Made by a program: the position numbers and the translations under genes. 64,000 nucleotides of DNA from Streptomyces graminofaciens (lineage in GTDB: Bacteria > Actinomycetota > Actinomycetes > Streptomycetales > Streptomycetaceae), in the NCBI RefSeq assembly GCF_030294945.1, contig NZ_AP018448.1, forward strand, positions 11,504,501 to 11,568,500, in the 5' to 3' direction. Of this stretch, positions 42,269 to 51,929 are shown in pieces. The notes below the pieces were generated by a model. It was not told the DNA's origin, ran no database searches, and worked only from the letters and a program-made list of their open reading frames with translations. The stretch's first letter is position 1. Each line of letters opens with the position of its first letter.

Positions 42269-43169
42269 TGAGCGGTGCCTCCTTGTGATGCGATGGGACG
42301 TTTCCGGGCCGCAGGGGCGACCCGTCCGCTGGTCATCCGAAGAGCTTGGCGGCGGCCGGCTTCAGCGCCTGGGCAGCGGCGGACCGACCCGAGTGCCGCC
42401 GCCGGACGGGCCACCGGCCAGGCGGCCGCGGTTCGGTTCGTCGGCAGCGAGTCGCCGGCCACCTCTTCACCTCACCGCGTGCACGTGCGCGGTCGGCGCC
42501 TGCCATTGCCTGCCGTGCTCGGCGTACACGTCGCGCAGCCCCTTGAGCGACTCCTGGGGCGCCCCCCGTCCGTGTCCACGGGCGGGTCGCCGGAGGTGAC
42601 GGATGCGAGAACGCCCGTGCTGACAGCGGTCGCCTCCGAACTGTCCATGATGCCGATGCCGTTGCTGCCCTGGCGGACGCCGATGCTGTGGTCGCCGCTC
42701 ACACCCCTCCTTCTTCCGATGCTTCTGCCCGGCGCTGTTGTGATGTAGTCGTGGATCGTGGGGGTGTGGGACCGCGTCCCCGCGGCTCAGTTTTGACACC
42801 ACTGTGAACCCACACGCGCCGCAAAAGGATCAGAAGCACCGTTCCCATGACACCGACACAAGACGGGGTGTAGCGCGTCAGTCCCAACCGGCGGCTGGAT
42901 GCAACGCATAGTGGTCTGCCCTGGAACTGATGGGGTCGTGCCGCTGGAGCATTTGACTGTTCAGCAGTTACCGGAGGCCGCCATGCCCCCAGCCATCCGC
43001 CCGAGAGCCGCCGCCGTGTCCTCGATCCGGTCGAGTCCGGCTCGAAGGCCGCCGACGGCCGGCGCATCGCAGGCCTCGGCCACGCCTGAGCTGTGGGCAG
43101 CGGCAGGCCGGACGAGACGGTGCCGTCGTGGCGGGTGCCGAGGTGTTGGGAGAGTGACGCCGTGACGCC
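42269..43169. other. 901-bp stretch, at most one small damaged ORF
   Basis: No intact gene is supported. A leftward GTG at 42702 has AAGAAGGAGG just upstream and opens a 76-codon frame starting SGDHSIGVRQGSNGIGIMDS. A neighbouring frame continues more plausibly as APQESLKGLRDVYAEHG to a stop at 42467, suggesting a small gene with one frameshift near 42560. I do not recognise it. The rest (42.75-43.17 kb) shows nothing convincing. Confidence 0.4.
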
Positions 43170-43540
43170 GTGACGTTCCAACGCCACCGCGGGTGGGTGG
43201 AACAGGCCGCCGACGCCGCCGTCAACCAGGCATGCCGCATGCTGCGGTTGCCGACCCTCCGGGGACGGTTCCCCGACGTGGCCGAAGCCGCCGCCCGCGA
43301 CCAGATGTCGTTTCGCGGGTTCTTGGCCGAGCTGTTGATGGCCGAGTGCTGTGACCGGGCACGCCGACGCTTCGAGCGGCGGATCAAGGCCGCCGCCTTC
43401 CCGTGGGAGAAATCCATGTGGGGCTTCGACTTCGAAGCAACCCCCAGATCGACCCGGCTGTCATCCACACGCCGGCCACCTGCGACTGGGCAAGAAAGGG
43501 CCTGCCGCTCTGCCACACCCGGCTCCCGGGCCTCCGCTGA
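43170..43540 (+). pseudogene. IS21-family IstB helper, N-terminal fragment
   Basis: The frame reads ACRMLRLPTLRGRFPDVAE, AARDQMSFRGFLAELLMAE and RRFERRIKAAAFPWEKS, the conserved N-terminal part of IstB transposition helper ATPases. After FDFEATP a one-base shift leads to IDPAVIHTPATCDWARKGLP, the next IstB block, and then a stop. The AAA+ domain with the Walker A loop is gone and no IstA is present. It abuts the potassium-type permease operon. Confidence 0.82.
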
Positions 43541-43663
43541 GTCGTACGAGACCGCGCCCACCGAGGGCGCGGGGACAACCACGCAGGGCCTCGGCTGGAC
43601 GACGGCGCGCCAAGAGGGCGTGAAGATCGCAGGTGGTGGCGTTAAGAGGGCGCAAAGATTCGG

Positions 43664-45679
43664 GTGCTGTTCGGACGGACGCGTTGGCTGCCGGATGTGT
43701 CGATATCGTTCAAGCGGTTGATTGTGGGCCGCCCGCTGAGTAGTGACCGCCTGGGTGAGCAGATGCTGCCCAAGCGGATCGCTTTGCCGGTTTTTGCCAG
43801 TGACCCGTTGTCGTCGGTGGCCTATGCGACGCAGGAGATCCTGCTCGTGCTGACGCTGGGCGGGCTGGCGTACCTGCATTTGGCGCCGTGGGTGGCTGCG
43901 GCGGTGGTGGTGCTGCTGGCCGTGGTGGTGCTGTCGTACCGGCAGGTGGTGCAGGCCTACCCGTCCGGCGGTGGGTCCTACGAGGTGGCCTCGCGCAATC
44001 TGGGACCGTGGGCCGGTCTGGTGGTGGCCTCGGCCCTGATGGTGGACTACGTCATGACCGTGGCCGTGTCGGTGGCCGCGGGCGTGGACAACATCATCTC
44101 CGCGGTGCCGTCACTGGGCCCTTATCGGGTAGTGGTGAACCTCGGTTTCGTGGCGCTGCTGACCGCGATGAACCTGCGCGGGGTACGCGAGTCGGGGCGG
44201 CTGTTCGCGGTGCCGACCTATCTGTTCATCGCCGGTGTGCTGGCCATGGTCGCGATCGGGCTGCTCCAGACGGCGTTCGGTCACGCGCCGGTGGCCGAGA
44301 GCGCCGGGTGGCAGGTCCACGCGGAGCCGGGACAGCTCGGGCTGACCGGTATGGCACTGGTGCTGCTGACCCTGCGAGCCTTCTCCTCCGGCTGCACGGC
44401 GCTGACCGGCGCGGAGGCGATCTCCAACGGAGTGCCGGCGTTCCGGCCGCCCAAGGCGCGCAACGCCGCCACCACTATGGCGGTGATGGGCGGCCTGTCG
44501 ATCGCCATGTTCGCGGGTATCACGGCGCTGGCCCTGATCGCGGACGTGCGCTACACCGAGGACGCCTGCCAGCTGGTCGGCTTTCCCGGCGACTGTGCGA
44601 CCGGCAGCCAGCGCACGGTGATCGCCCAGCTCGCCGCGGCGGTGTTCGGCGGCACGGATACGGTGATGTTCTTCTACATCCAGGCCGCGACCGCGCTGAT
44701 CCTGATCCTGGCGGCCAACACCGCCTTCAACGGCTTCCCGTTGCTGGCGGCGATCCTGGCCGAGCACCGCTACCTGCCGCGCCAGCTGCACACCCGCGGG
44801 GACCGGCTGGCGTTCTCCAACGGCATCGTCATCCTGGCAGTGGTCGCAGGCGCCCTGATCTATGCCTTCGACGGGTCGGTGACCCGTCTGATCCAGCTCT
44901 ACATCCTGGGCGTGTTCACCTCCTTCACCCTCTCCCAGGCCGGCATGGTCCGGCACTGGAACCGGGAACTGGGCGGAACGACCGACCCGGTACGGCGTCG
45001 GCGTATCCACCGCTCGCGGGCGATCAACGCGGTCGGCGCCTGCCTTACCGCGCTGGTGCTCATCGTGGTCCTGGTCACCAAGTTCAGCCACGGCGCGTAC
45101 GTGGTGGTGATCGCCATGCCGGTGCTCTTCGCGATGATGCGCGGCATCCGCCGCCACTACGACCGGGTGGCCCGCGAGCTGCTCCCGCAGCCGGGCGGCA
45201 TCGTGCTGCCCATCCGCACCCACGCCGTGGTGCTGGTCTCCCAGCTGCACCAGCCGACCCTGCGCGCGCTGGGCTACGCCAAGGCCACCCGCCCGGACAC
45301 CCTCACCGCGCTGACGGTCGAGATCAGCGAGGAGGAGGTGAGCGCGCTGCGCGCCGAGTGGGAGGAGCGGGAGATCCAGGTTCCGCTGGCGATGATGGCG
45401 TCCCCGTACCGTGACATCACCGGATCGGTGCTGGAGTACATCGCCCGCCTGCACCGCGAGCACCCCGAGGATCTGATCGCCGTGTACATCCCCGAATACG
45501 TGGTCGGCCACTGGTGGGAGCATCTGCTGCACAACCAGTCCGCGCTGCGACTCAAGGCCCGGCTGCTGTTCCAGCGCGGGGTGATGGTCATCAGCGTGCC
45601 GTGGCAGCTGGACTCCAGCGACCGTGCGGCCGAGCAACAGGCGTACGGCTCATCTGGCGCCGGGCCCAAGGTCGGCTAG
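43664..45679 (+). CDS. APC-family permease, KimA-like potassium/amino-acid transporter
   Basis: This 671-residue membrane protein has about twelve helices over residues 40-480 and a soluble C-terminal domain of about 190 residues. The start SDRLGEQMLPKRIALPVFASDPLSSVAYA is the KimA/YdaO-like APC signature, and the unusual cytosolic tail (VLVSQLHQPTLRALGYAKAT) also fits that group. KimA proteins import K+. The adjoining KdpD/KdpE-like pair supports a potassium role. Initiation could be the GTG at 43664 or at 43697; neither has a strong ribosome site. No c-di-AMP riboswitch was recognised upstream, where an IS21 fragment lies. Confidence 0.8.
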   Translation: MLFGRTRWLPDVSISFKRLIVGRPLSSDRLGEQMLPKRIALPVFASDPLSSVAYATQEILLVLTLGGLAYLHLAPWVAAAVVVLLAVVVLSYRQVVQAYPSGGGSYEVASRNLGPWAGLVVASALMVDYVMTVAVSVAAGVDNIISAVPSLGPYRVVVNLGFVALLTAMNLRGVRESGRLFAVPTYLFIAGVLAMVAIGLLQTAFGHAPVAESAGWQVHAEPGQLGLTGMALVLLTLRAFSSGCTALTGAEAISNGVPAFRPPKARNAATTMAVMGGLSIAMFAGITALALIADVRYTEDACQLVGFPGDCATGSQRTVIAQLAAAVFGGTDTVMFFYIQAATALILILAANTAFNGFPLLAAILAEHRYLPRQLHTRGDRLAFSNGIVILAVVAGALIYAFDGSVTRLIQLYILGVFTSFTLSQAGMVRHWNRELGGTTDPVRRRRIHRSRAINAVGACLTALVLIVVLVTKFSHGAYVVVIAMPVLFAMMRGIRRHYDRVARELLPQPGGIVLPIRTHAVVLVSQLHQPTLRALGYAKATRPDTLTALTVEISEEEVSALRAEWEEREIQVPLAMMASPYRDITGSVLEYIARLHREHPEDLIAVYIPEYVVGHWWEHLLHNQSALRLKARLLFQRGVMVISVPWQLDSSDRAAEQQAYGSSGAGPKVG

Positions 45680-45689
45680 CGTTTCGATC

Positions 45690-47108
45690 ATGAAGAGTTT
45701 GGATCTGCCGCGAGACGGCGGTGAGCGGCGCCGCCACAGGGGCGCGGGCCGTCGGCTGGCCGTGGCCGGCGGGGCCGCGGCGGGCCTGGCGCTCCTCACC
45801 GCGGTCCTCGTGCCTGCGAGGGACTCGCTGTCGCTGGCCAGCATCGTGCTGATCTACCTCACCGCGGTGGTCATCGTCGCCGCCACCGGCGGCCTGCTCC
45901 TGGCGCTGGCGGCGGCGGTGGCTTCCGATGTCCTGGTCAACTTCTTCTTCGTGCCGCCCTTCCACACCCTGACCGTGGAAAACCGGGACCTGGTCATCAC
46001 CCTGGCCGTCTACGTGGCGGTCGCAACCACCGTCAGCGTCGCGGTCGACCTGGCCGCCCGGCAGCGCGCCGCCGCCGCCCGCAGCGGCGTCGAAGCCGCG
46101 TTGCTGGCCCGGATCACCGAGGCGCCGCTGGAGGAACGGCCCCTGAAAGCGGTGCTGGAACACGTGAGGGACACCTTCGGCATGAGCGGCGCCGCTCTGC
46201 TGGAGAGCGACGCCGACGGCGAGCACCCGGTCGCCGTCGTCGGCCAACCGCCGTCGGCCGATCCCGCGTTGTCCGCATCGGCGGGGGAACACCTGCGGCT
46301 GGTGGCCGACGGCCCCGAGGTCTTCGCCGCCGACCAGCGCTTCCTCACCCTGCTGGCCACCGCCGCCGCCCGCGCGCTGCAGGCCGAGCGGCTGGCCACC
46401 CAGGCCGCCCGCACGCGGGAACTGACCGAGATCGACAGACTGCGGGCCGCCCTGCTGGCCGCCGTCGGCCACGACCTGCGCACCCCGCTCGCCGGGATCA
46501 AAGCATCCGTCTCCGTCCTCCGCGAACCCGACCTGCAGCTCACCGAAGCCCAGCAGACCGAGCTCCTGGCCGGCGTGGACGCCTCCGCGGACAAGATGAG
46601 CGACCTGGTGGAAAACCTCCTCGCGCTCAGCCGCCTGCAGGCCGGGGCCCTGAGCGTCCACCCGCGCGCCACCGCGCTCGACGAGATCACGGCCGCCGCT
46701 CTGCTGCACACCCCAGCGCCTCCCGGCCGCGTCCTCGACGTCGATGTCCCGGACGACCTGCCGCCCGCATGGGCCGACCCCGGACTGCTGGAGCGAGTAG
46801 TCGCCAACCTCCTCACCAACGCGCTCCAGGCCGGCCCGCCCGACCAACCGGTCCACCTGCACGCACGACAGGAAGCACACTTGGTCCATCTGAAGGTCAT
46901 CGACCACGGACCAGGAATCCCCGCCGAGGAGCGGGAACGCACCTTCGCCCCCTTCCAACGCCTGGACGACCACACCACCCACCAGGGCCTCGGCCTGGGC
47001 CTGGCCATCGCCCGCGGCTTCACCGAAGCCATGAACGGCACCCTCACCCCCACCGACACCCCCGGCGGCGGCCTGACCATGACCCTCACCCTCCCGGTGG
47101 CACCATGA
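45690..47108 (+). CDS. sensor histidine kinase, short KdpD-like
   Basis: This 472-residue kinase has four transmembrane helices (DUF4118 region, about 20-115) with DVLVNFFFVPPFHTLTV, the KdpD hallmark. A GAF-like segment, HisKA with phospho-His about 261 (AVGHDLRTPLAGIK) and HATPase_c (NLLTNALQAG, GLGLGLAIARGF) follow. Classical KdpD has an N-terminal KdpD/USP sensor region of several hundred residues; it is absent here. The ATG at 45690 lies 10 bp after the permease stop. It should phosphorylate the following response regulator in response to K+ or osmotic status. Confidence 0.88.
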   Translation: MKSLDLPRDGGERRRHRGAGRRLAVAGGAAAGLALLTAVLVPARDSLSLASIVLIYLTAVVIVAATGGLLLALAAAVASDVLVNFFFVPPFHTLTVENRDLVITLAVYVAVATTVSVAVDLAARQRAAAARSGVEAALLARITEAPLEERPLKAVLEHVRDTFGMSGAALLESDADGEHPVAVVGQPPSADPALSASAGEHLRLVADGPEVFAADQRFLTLLATAAARALQAERLATQAARTRELTEIDRLRAALLAAVGHDLRTPLAGIKASVSVLREPDLQLTEAQQTELLAGVDASADKMSDLVENLLALSRLQAGALSVHPRATALDEITAAALLHTPAPPGRVLDVDVPDDLPPAWADPGLLERVVANLLTNALQAGPPDQPVHLHARQEAHLVHLKVIDHGPGIPAEERERTFAPFQRLDDHTTHQGLGLGLAIARGFTEAMNGTLTPTDTPGGGLTMTLTLPVAP

Positions 47109-47791
47109 CCCGCATCCTCGTCGTCGACGACGACCCACACCTGCTGCGCGCCCTGACCATCGCCCTCAACGCCCGCGGCTACCACACCAGCCCGGCACCG
47201 GACGCCACCGCCGCCCTCCAGGCCGCCGCCACCACCGCACCGGACCTGGCCGTCATCGACCTCGGCCTGCCCGACCTCGACGGCATCAACATCATCGAAA
47301 GCCTGCGCGGCTGGTCCACCGCCCCGATCATCGTGCTGTCCGCCCGCCACGACGAGACCGCCAAGATCAACGCCCTGGACGCCGGCGCCGACGACTACGT
47401 GACCAAACCCTTCGGCATGGGTGAACTCCTCGCCCGCATCCGCGCCGCCCTCCGCCGCGCCGCCCCCGCCGACGAACAACCCCTGATCACCACCGCGGCC
47501 TTCACCATCGACCTGGCCGCCAAACGCGTCACCACTGGCGGCGGCGAGATCCGGCTCACCCCCACCGAATGGCACCTGCTGGAAACCCTCGTCCGCAACC
47601 CCGGACGCCTGGTCACCCAGCGCCAACTCCTCCACGAGGTATGGGGACCACGCTACGAAAAGGAGACCAATTACCTGCGCGTCCACCTCGCCAACCTCCG
47701 TCGCAAACTGGAACCCGTACCCTCCAACCCGCGCTACCTCATCACCGAGCCTGGCATCGGCTACCGCTTCACCCCCGACACCCCCGCCTGA
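47105..47791 (+). CDS. response regulator, KdpE-like (OmpR family)
   Basis: This 228-residue regulator has a receiver domain with acidic pocket (VVDDDPHL), phosphoacceptor Asp52 (AVIDLGLPD) and Lys about 101 (YVTKPFG). A winged-helix DNA-binding domain follows (LTPTEWHLLETLVRNPGRL, NYLRVHLANLRRKLE). KdpE proteins share RYLITEPGIGYRF at the end. The ATG overlaps the kinase TGA (ATGA). It most likely controls the permease gene heading this operon. Confidence 0.9.
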   Translation: MTRILVVDDDPHLLRALTIALNARGYHTSPAPDATAALQAAATTAPDLAVIDLGLPDLDGINIIESLRGWSTAPIIVLSARHDETAKINALDAGADDYVTKPFGMGELLARIRAALRRAAPADEQPLITTAAFTIDLAAKRVTTGGGEIRLTPTEWHLLETLVRNPGRLVTQRQLLHEVWGPRYEKETNYLRVHLANLRRKLEPVPSNPRYLITEPGIGYRFTPDTPA

Positions 47792-47869
47792 CTCCACGGT
47801 CGGCACACCCCAACGCCCGACGACCGTCCAGTCGGCCCGTCGCGACGGGTCCCTCAGCGTTGCCAGTTC

Positions 47870-48110
47870 CTATCGAGAGACGCTGCGGCCGTAGCCGGCG
47901 TCGGCCACGATCACCCGCACCCTCGGCTCACCCCTCGGCGGCCAGGAGGCCAGCCGGTCCAGCGGCCCGGGGCCAGCCTGGTCTTGGAGACACGTCCGAT
48001 CTCGTCGGGCACTCTGGCCGCCTGGCGCCGGTTGTTGTCGGGGTGCTGGTTCTCGAAGGGTGTCGGCCGACGCAGGGACCGTGGAGGATTTGGTGGAAGG
48101 TTCCAGCGTA
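47870..48110 (-). pseudogene. IS701-type transposase fragment
   Basis: Read leftward, neighbouring frames give VPDEIGRVSKTRLAPG and then LDRLASW and VRVIVADAGYGRSVS. The last contains the DAGYG block around the second catalytic Asp of IS701/IS4-type DDE transposases. Frameshifts break it and the flanks (47792-48480) hold no other recognisable gene. Confidence 0.6.
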
Positions 48111-48480
48111 GGGGGCGCACGGTCGTCCCGGCCCGCCACGAACTGGGCCGGGACTGCGCACTTGACTCCAGATGCCCCTCCGCACTCGGAATCCAGAGGG
48201 TGCAGACAGTGAGCCCTGCCCCAGCGAGACGTCCGAGATCGTCGACGACGCTCGACGGTCGGCTTCCGGCCGCCGGACGGCCGTCGCTCCATCGGCGCCC
48301 CGCCAGGAAAGCCGGGCGGGGTGAGGAACTGGTCGGACGCGACTGCGAGCCAGTCCTACCTCGTGGCCGTAGCGCGGTGCCGTTCGAGGCAGATTTGATG
48401 CTGCGTTCGCCTGCGTGTCGAGCCTTGCAGCCCTCCGGGTCGGACTTCGGCGGCTGACCGCCAGAGGCGGCCGGGGCAGG

Positions 48481-49605
48481 TCAGAGGCCGCCGGTGTTGA
48501 GCAGCCGGTTGGGAGTGTCGGAGCGGACGCCGCGCACGACACCACGGGTGGCCGTGCGGTCGAGCCAGACGTGGACTTCGTGAGCCGTGGCGTGGGGGTG
48601 TGCCGACAGGTACAGGGCGATCACGCCGGTCGCATGCGGCGCGGCCCAGGACGTCGCGCCCTCGTCCTGCCTGGTCGTACCGCCGCCGGCGAGGGCGGCT
48701 GTCACCTTCTGGCCGGGGGCGTACAGGTCCACGCACCGTCCGTACCCCGATCCGTAGGAGCCGCCGTCGCTCCACGCGCGGTCGTTCGAGGTGGAGGCTG
48801 CCACGACGATCGTGCCGGGGACGCCGGCGGGGGAGTGCTTGCAGGCGTCGTCATTGAAGTTGCCGGCCGACACCACCGTCGGGATGCCTGCGTCGACCAT
48901 CTTCTTCACGGCGGACTCCACGGCCGCCGACCGGTGGTCGAAGTTGAGCGACATGTTCACCACCGCAGGCTTCTGGGCGTGCGCGGTGACCCACTTGACC
49001 GACTTCACCACGGCCGCCTCGGCCGCCGCCGGGGAACCGCCGCCCCCGCTCTCGCACAGGATGCCCTGAACCCGTACCAGCTTCGCCTTGGGCGCCACCC
49101 CGTACTTCGCCCCGCCGATGATGCCCGCGACGAACGTGCCGTGGCCGATGCCGTCCTCGCTGAAGCAGTCACCGGAGTCCTTCGGGCCCACGAAGTCGGC
49201 GCCGAGGTGGGCGCGTTTACCGAACTCCTTGTGGGAGATGTCCATCCCGGTGTCGATCACATAGACGTGAACGCCCTTGCCCGTGGCGGTGGTGGTGAAC
49301 TTCCCGTTCAGCGGCCGCTTCCGCTGGTCCAGAATGTCCAGGTTCCACGGCACGTTCCGGGTGATGGGCGACCCTGCGGTCCGCGCGGTCCCGGACAACT
49401 TCTCCACGGTGCCGGGAGACGTCGGTGCCGAGCCGGACGACGCCCCGTCCCCGAAGGGCGCCACGGACTTCCCGTTCCCGTGCGCGGGGAGCGTCCCGCC
49501 GGTCCCCCCGGCCGCCGCGCCGGCTTCCCCGCCGCAGGCCGAGGCCCCGAGCACCGTCACCATGGCCACTATCAGCAGACCGGCCTTCGTCACGTTCCGC
49601 GTCAC
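48481..49605 (-). CDS. subtilisin-like (S8) serine peptidase lipoprotein
   Basis: This 374-residue exported protease has lipobox Cys near residue 24 (LGASAC), a Gly/Ser-rich linker and the S8 catalytic domain. Its catalytic residues are Asp118 (VYVIDTGMD), His155 (GHGTFVAG), oxyanion Asn in VVSAGNFN and Ser319 in GATSWAAP. The Ser motif has Trp where Met is usual (GTSMA). The GTG at 49605 follows GGGGGACGTT. It is probably tethered to the outer membrane face and degrades extracellular protein. It stands alone. Confidence 0.9.
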   Translation of the reverse strand: MTRNVTKAGLLIVAMVTVLGASACGGEAGAAAGGTGGTLPAHGNGKSVAPFGDGASSGSAPTSPGTVEKLSGTARTAGSPITRNVPWNLDILDQRKRPLNGKFTTTATGKGVHVYVIDTGMDISHKEFGKRAHLGADFVGPKDSGDCFSEDGIGHGTFVAGIIGGAKYGVAPKAKLVRVQGILCESGGGGSPAAAEAAVVKSVKWVTAHAQKPAVVNMSLNFDHRSAAVESAVKKMVDAGIPTVVSAGNFNDDACKHSPAGVPGTIVVAASTSNDRAWSDGGSYGSGYGRCVDLYAPGQKVTAALAGGGTTRQDEGATSWAAPHATGVIALYLSAHPHATAHEVHVWLDRTATRGVVRGVRSDTPNRLLNTGGL

Positions 49606-49738
49606 AACGTCCCCCACATCCCTGCTTCGTACACAGTCAGCGCACAAGACGACCACAGGGGGCGGGCGGTTCCGGTGGGACGTAGGGGTGGGTCGGTTGA
49701 CGCGCTCGATTGAATCCTGTCCGGCCGCGCACCATGTG

Positions 49739-51148
49739 TTATCGGCTGTACTGGATTGCCTCGTGGAGGTGGCGCACGGCTTCGGTCACCGCGCTGTCGG
49801 CGAGGTTGCCGTACCCGAGGACGAGCCCGTGGTCGGCGTGGTCGCCGGTGGCGTGGTAGTCGGCGAGGTCGGCGACGCGTAGCGAACGGGAGGCTGCTGC
49901 GGCGACCACGGCTTGGGTGTCCACTGTGGCGGGCAGGCGGAGGATGAGGTGGAGGCCGGCTGCGATGCCGGAGACGGGGGCGGTGGGGAGCTGCTGGGCG
50001 AGGGCTTGGACGAGTGCGTCGCGGCGGTTGCGATAGCGCCTTCGACAGGCCCTCAGATGGCGGTCGTAGGCGCCCGATTCCAGGAGTGCGGCGAAGGCGA
50101 GCTGGTCGAGAGGCGCGGGCTGGGTTGCCGTCTGGTCGGTTCGGTGCAGGTGGTGGGACCAGCGGGGTGGTGCCACGATCCATCCGATGCCGAGCGCGGG
50201 GGACAGGGTCTTGCTGAGTGATTTGAACAGGATGACGCGGGACGGGTCCATGCCCTGGACGGCCGCGACCGGGCGTCGGTCGTAGCGGAACTCTGCGTCG
50301 TAGTCGTCTTCCAGTACGACGCCGTCCGCCTGGCGGGCCCAGTGCAGCAGGGCGGCGCGGCGTTCGGGGGCGAGCACGGTGCCCAGGGGGAACTGGTGCG
50401 CGGGGGCGGTCAGTACCGCCCGGAGGCCGGGGTGTCGGGCGAGGTCCTCTGTGCGCAGGCCGCCGCTGTCCGTGCGCAGCGGCACCGGCTCCAGGCCCGC
50501 GGCGCGGATCACCTCACGCAGCCGTGTCCAGCCCGGTTCCTCGCAGCCGACGGCGGTGATGCCTTCGGCTCGCAGGGCGTGGCAGACGCGCCGCACCCCG
50601 TCGGTCACGCTGGTGCACACCGTCACGTCCTGTGGCCCTGCCACGACGCCGCGGGAACGGCCCAGGTTCGCGGCCAGCAGCCGCCTGAGGCGGACATGGC
50701 CACCGGGCGGCGGGTAACCGAACTCCGTGAACGCCGCGGTGGTCACCTGACCGCGGACGGCGTCGGCCCACTGGCGGCGCGGGAACGCGCGCAGGTCCGG
50801 CAGGCCCGGAGCGAGGTCGAAGCGGGCCGGGGGAGCGTCGCGCTGGGCGGGGTGCCGGGCGTCGGCGTCGGGGTTGTTCGACCAGCGCACCCGGGTGGCG
50901 GAGCCGGTCTTGGCTTCCAGGTAACCCTCCGCGACGAGCTGGCTGTAGGCCTCGGTCACCGTCCAGCGCGAGCAGCCGAGGTCGGCGGCGAGCTGCCGGC
51001 TGGGGGGCAGTGCGGTGCCGACCTCGATACGCCCGTCCCTGATCGCGGAGCGCAGCGCCCGCTTGACCCTCTCGTGCAGCGGTCCGTCGCTGGGCTGACC
51101 CAGGTGGAGCAGGAGATCCCCTGCCAGATTGGTCTGTGATACCCGCAT
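49739..51148 (-). CDS. MocR-type regulator (GntR helix-turn-helix plus aminotransferase fold)
   Basis: This 469-residue protein has a GntR winged helix at residues 18-85 (LHERVKRALRSAIRDGRI, then LPPSRQLAADLGCSRWTV). The rest is a class I aminotransferase-like domain of about 350 residues with the PLP lysine in ILFKSLSKTLSPALGIGW. MocR proteins sense PLP or an amino compound. The ATG at 51148 is chosen because the sequence is conserved-looking from there; no ribosome site precedes it, so it may be leaderless. The small gene diverging from it may be its target. Confidence 0.88.
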   Translation of the reverse strand: MRVSQTNLAGDLLLHLGQPSDGPLHERVKRALRSAIRDGRIEVGTALPPSRQLAADLGCSRWTVTEAYSQLVAEGYLEAKTGSATRVRWSNNPDADARHPAQRDAPPARFDLAPGLPDLRAFPRRQWADAVRGQVTTAAFTEFGYPPPGGHVRLRRLLAANLGRSRGVVAGPQDVTVCTSVTDGVRRVCHALRAEGITAVGCEEPGWTRLREVIRAAGLEPVPLRTDSGGLRTEDLARHPGLRAVLTAPAHQFPLGTVLAPERRAALLHWARQADGVVLEDDYDAEFRYDRRPVAAVQGMDPSRVILFKSLSKTLSPALGIGWIVAPPRWSHHLHRTDQTATQPAPLDQLAFAALLESGAYDRHLRACRRRYRNRRDALVQALAQQLPTAPVSGIAAGLHLILRLPATVDTQAVVAAAASRSLRVADLADYHATGDHADHGLVLGYGNLADSAVTEAVRHLHEAIQYSR

Positions 51149-51247
51149 GTTATTGGACGGTATCAGCGAGCCATTCCTCGGTAACTTCGGCTCTGTCGGC
51201 ACAAGGGACAACTGGTCGGCACCGACGCGCACATGAGGGAGAAGACC

Positions 51248-51442
51248 GTGGCTTTCGTACGGAGCTCACCACCGGCCCAGGCCCATCCGCTGTTCCGCGG
51301 TGTGTTCGACCACTGGTACGCCAAGGCCGGCGCCCTGTCGGCGCTGCCGGACGCGCCGGTCGTACCGGACGACGACCGCCGGAGCGGGCCCGCGAGGCGC
51401 TGGCTGCGGGCCCGACTCGGGCGGCGCATAGAGGGGACGTAG
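51248..51442 (+). CDS. small hypothetical protein divergent from MocR gene
   Basis: This is a 64-residue ORF starting at GTG 51248 behind GAGGGAGAAGACC. The sequence AHPLFRGVFDHWYAKAGAL is followed by a basic tail. An ATG at 51233 is in frame, but the ribosome-site-like sequence lies after it. Divergence from MocR across about 100 bp suggests it is the regulated gene. I do not recognise the protein. Confidence 0.55.
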   Translation: MAFVRSSPPAQAHPLFRGVFDHWYAKAGALSALPDAPVVPDDDRRSGPARRWLRARLGRRIEGT

Positions 51443-51929
51443 CCTCTTGGCCCGCGTAGGGCCGAACAGACGTGTAGGGGCGTCTGTCGGCCCCGACTGC
51501 GTCACTCGACGGGCACGTCTTCTTGGCCACTTCCGCACTCCACCGGCGGGCGGCCGGGTGCGCTCAGCAGAGGGTGCTGGATCAGCTCGAACCGGTCCGG
51601 CGCGGAGGCCAGGATCCGGTGCACCTCGTAGGAGATCGCCGTCTGTCGGTGCTCAGCGGGCTACTGCGCAGCCACCCGCCGGTGCGCGAACAACTGCGCG
51701 ACAAGTACCCGTACCCGGGCACTACTGCAGACCGCCCGCACGGCGCGCGAAATCACCATCACCGTGGCCGTTACCTCGAGGGTCACCCTCACACCACGCC
51801 TGTCCCCGACGTAGACCCGAACCTGCTGATGGTTCGTCATGCCCTACGCACAGACCACAGCGGAGCACTGCCGACGGGAACTCTCCGAATCCGTCGCTCT
51901 CGAGAGCCTGTTGAACGTTCTCTGAAAGC
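51443..51929. other. 487-bp stretch with a degraded coding segment
   Basis: A plus-strand frame reads QRVLDQLEPVRRGGQDPVHL and LVGDRRLSVLSGLLRSHPP, and another frame shortly after reads TAREITITVAVTSRV. These look like pieces of one protein interrupted by frameshifts. I cannot name the family and no intact start or stop fits. Confidence 0.4.
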
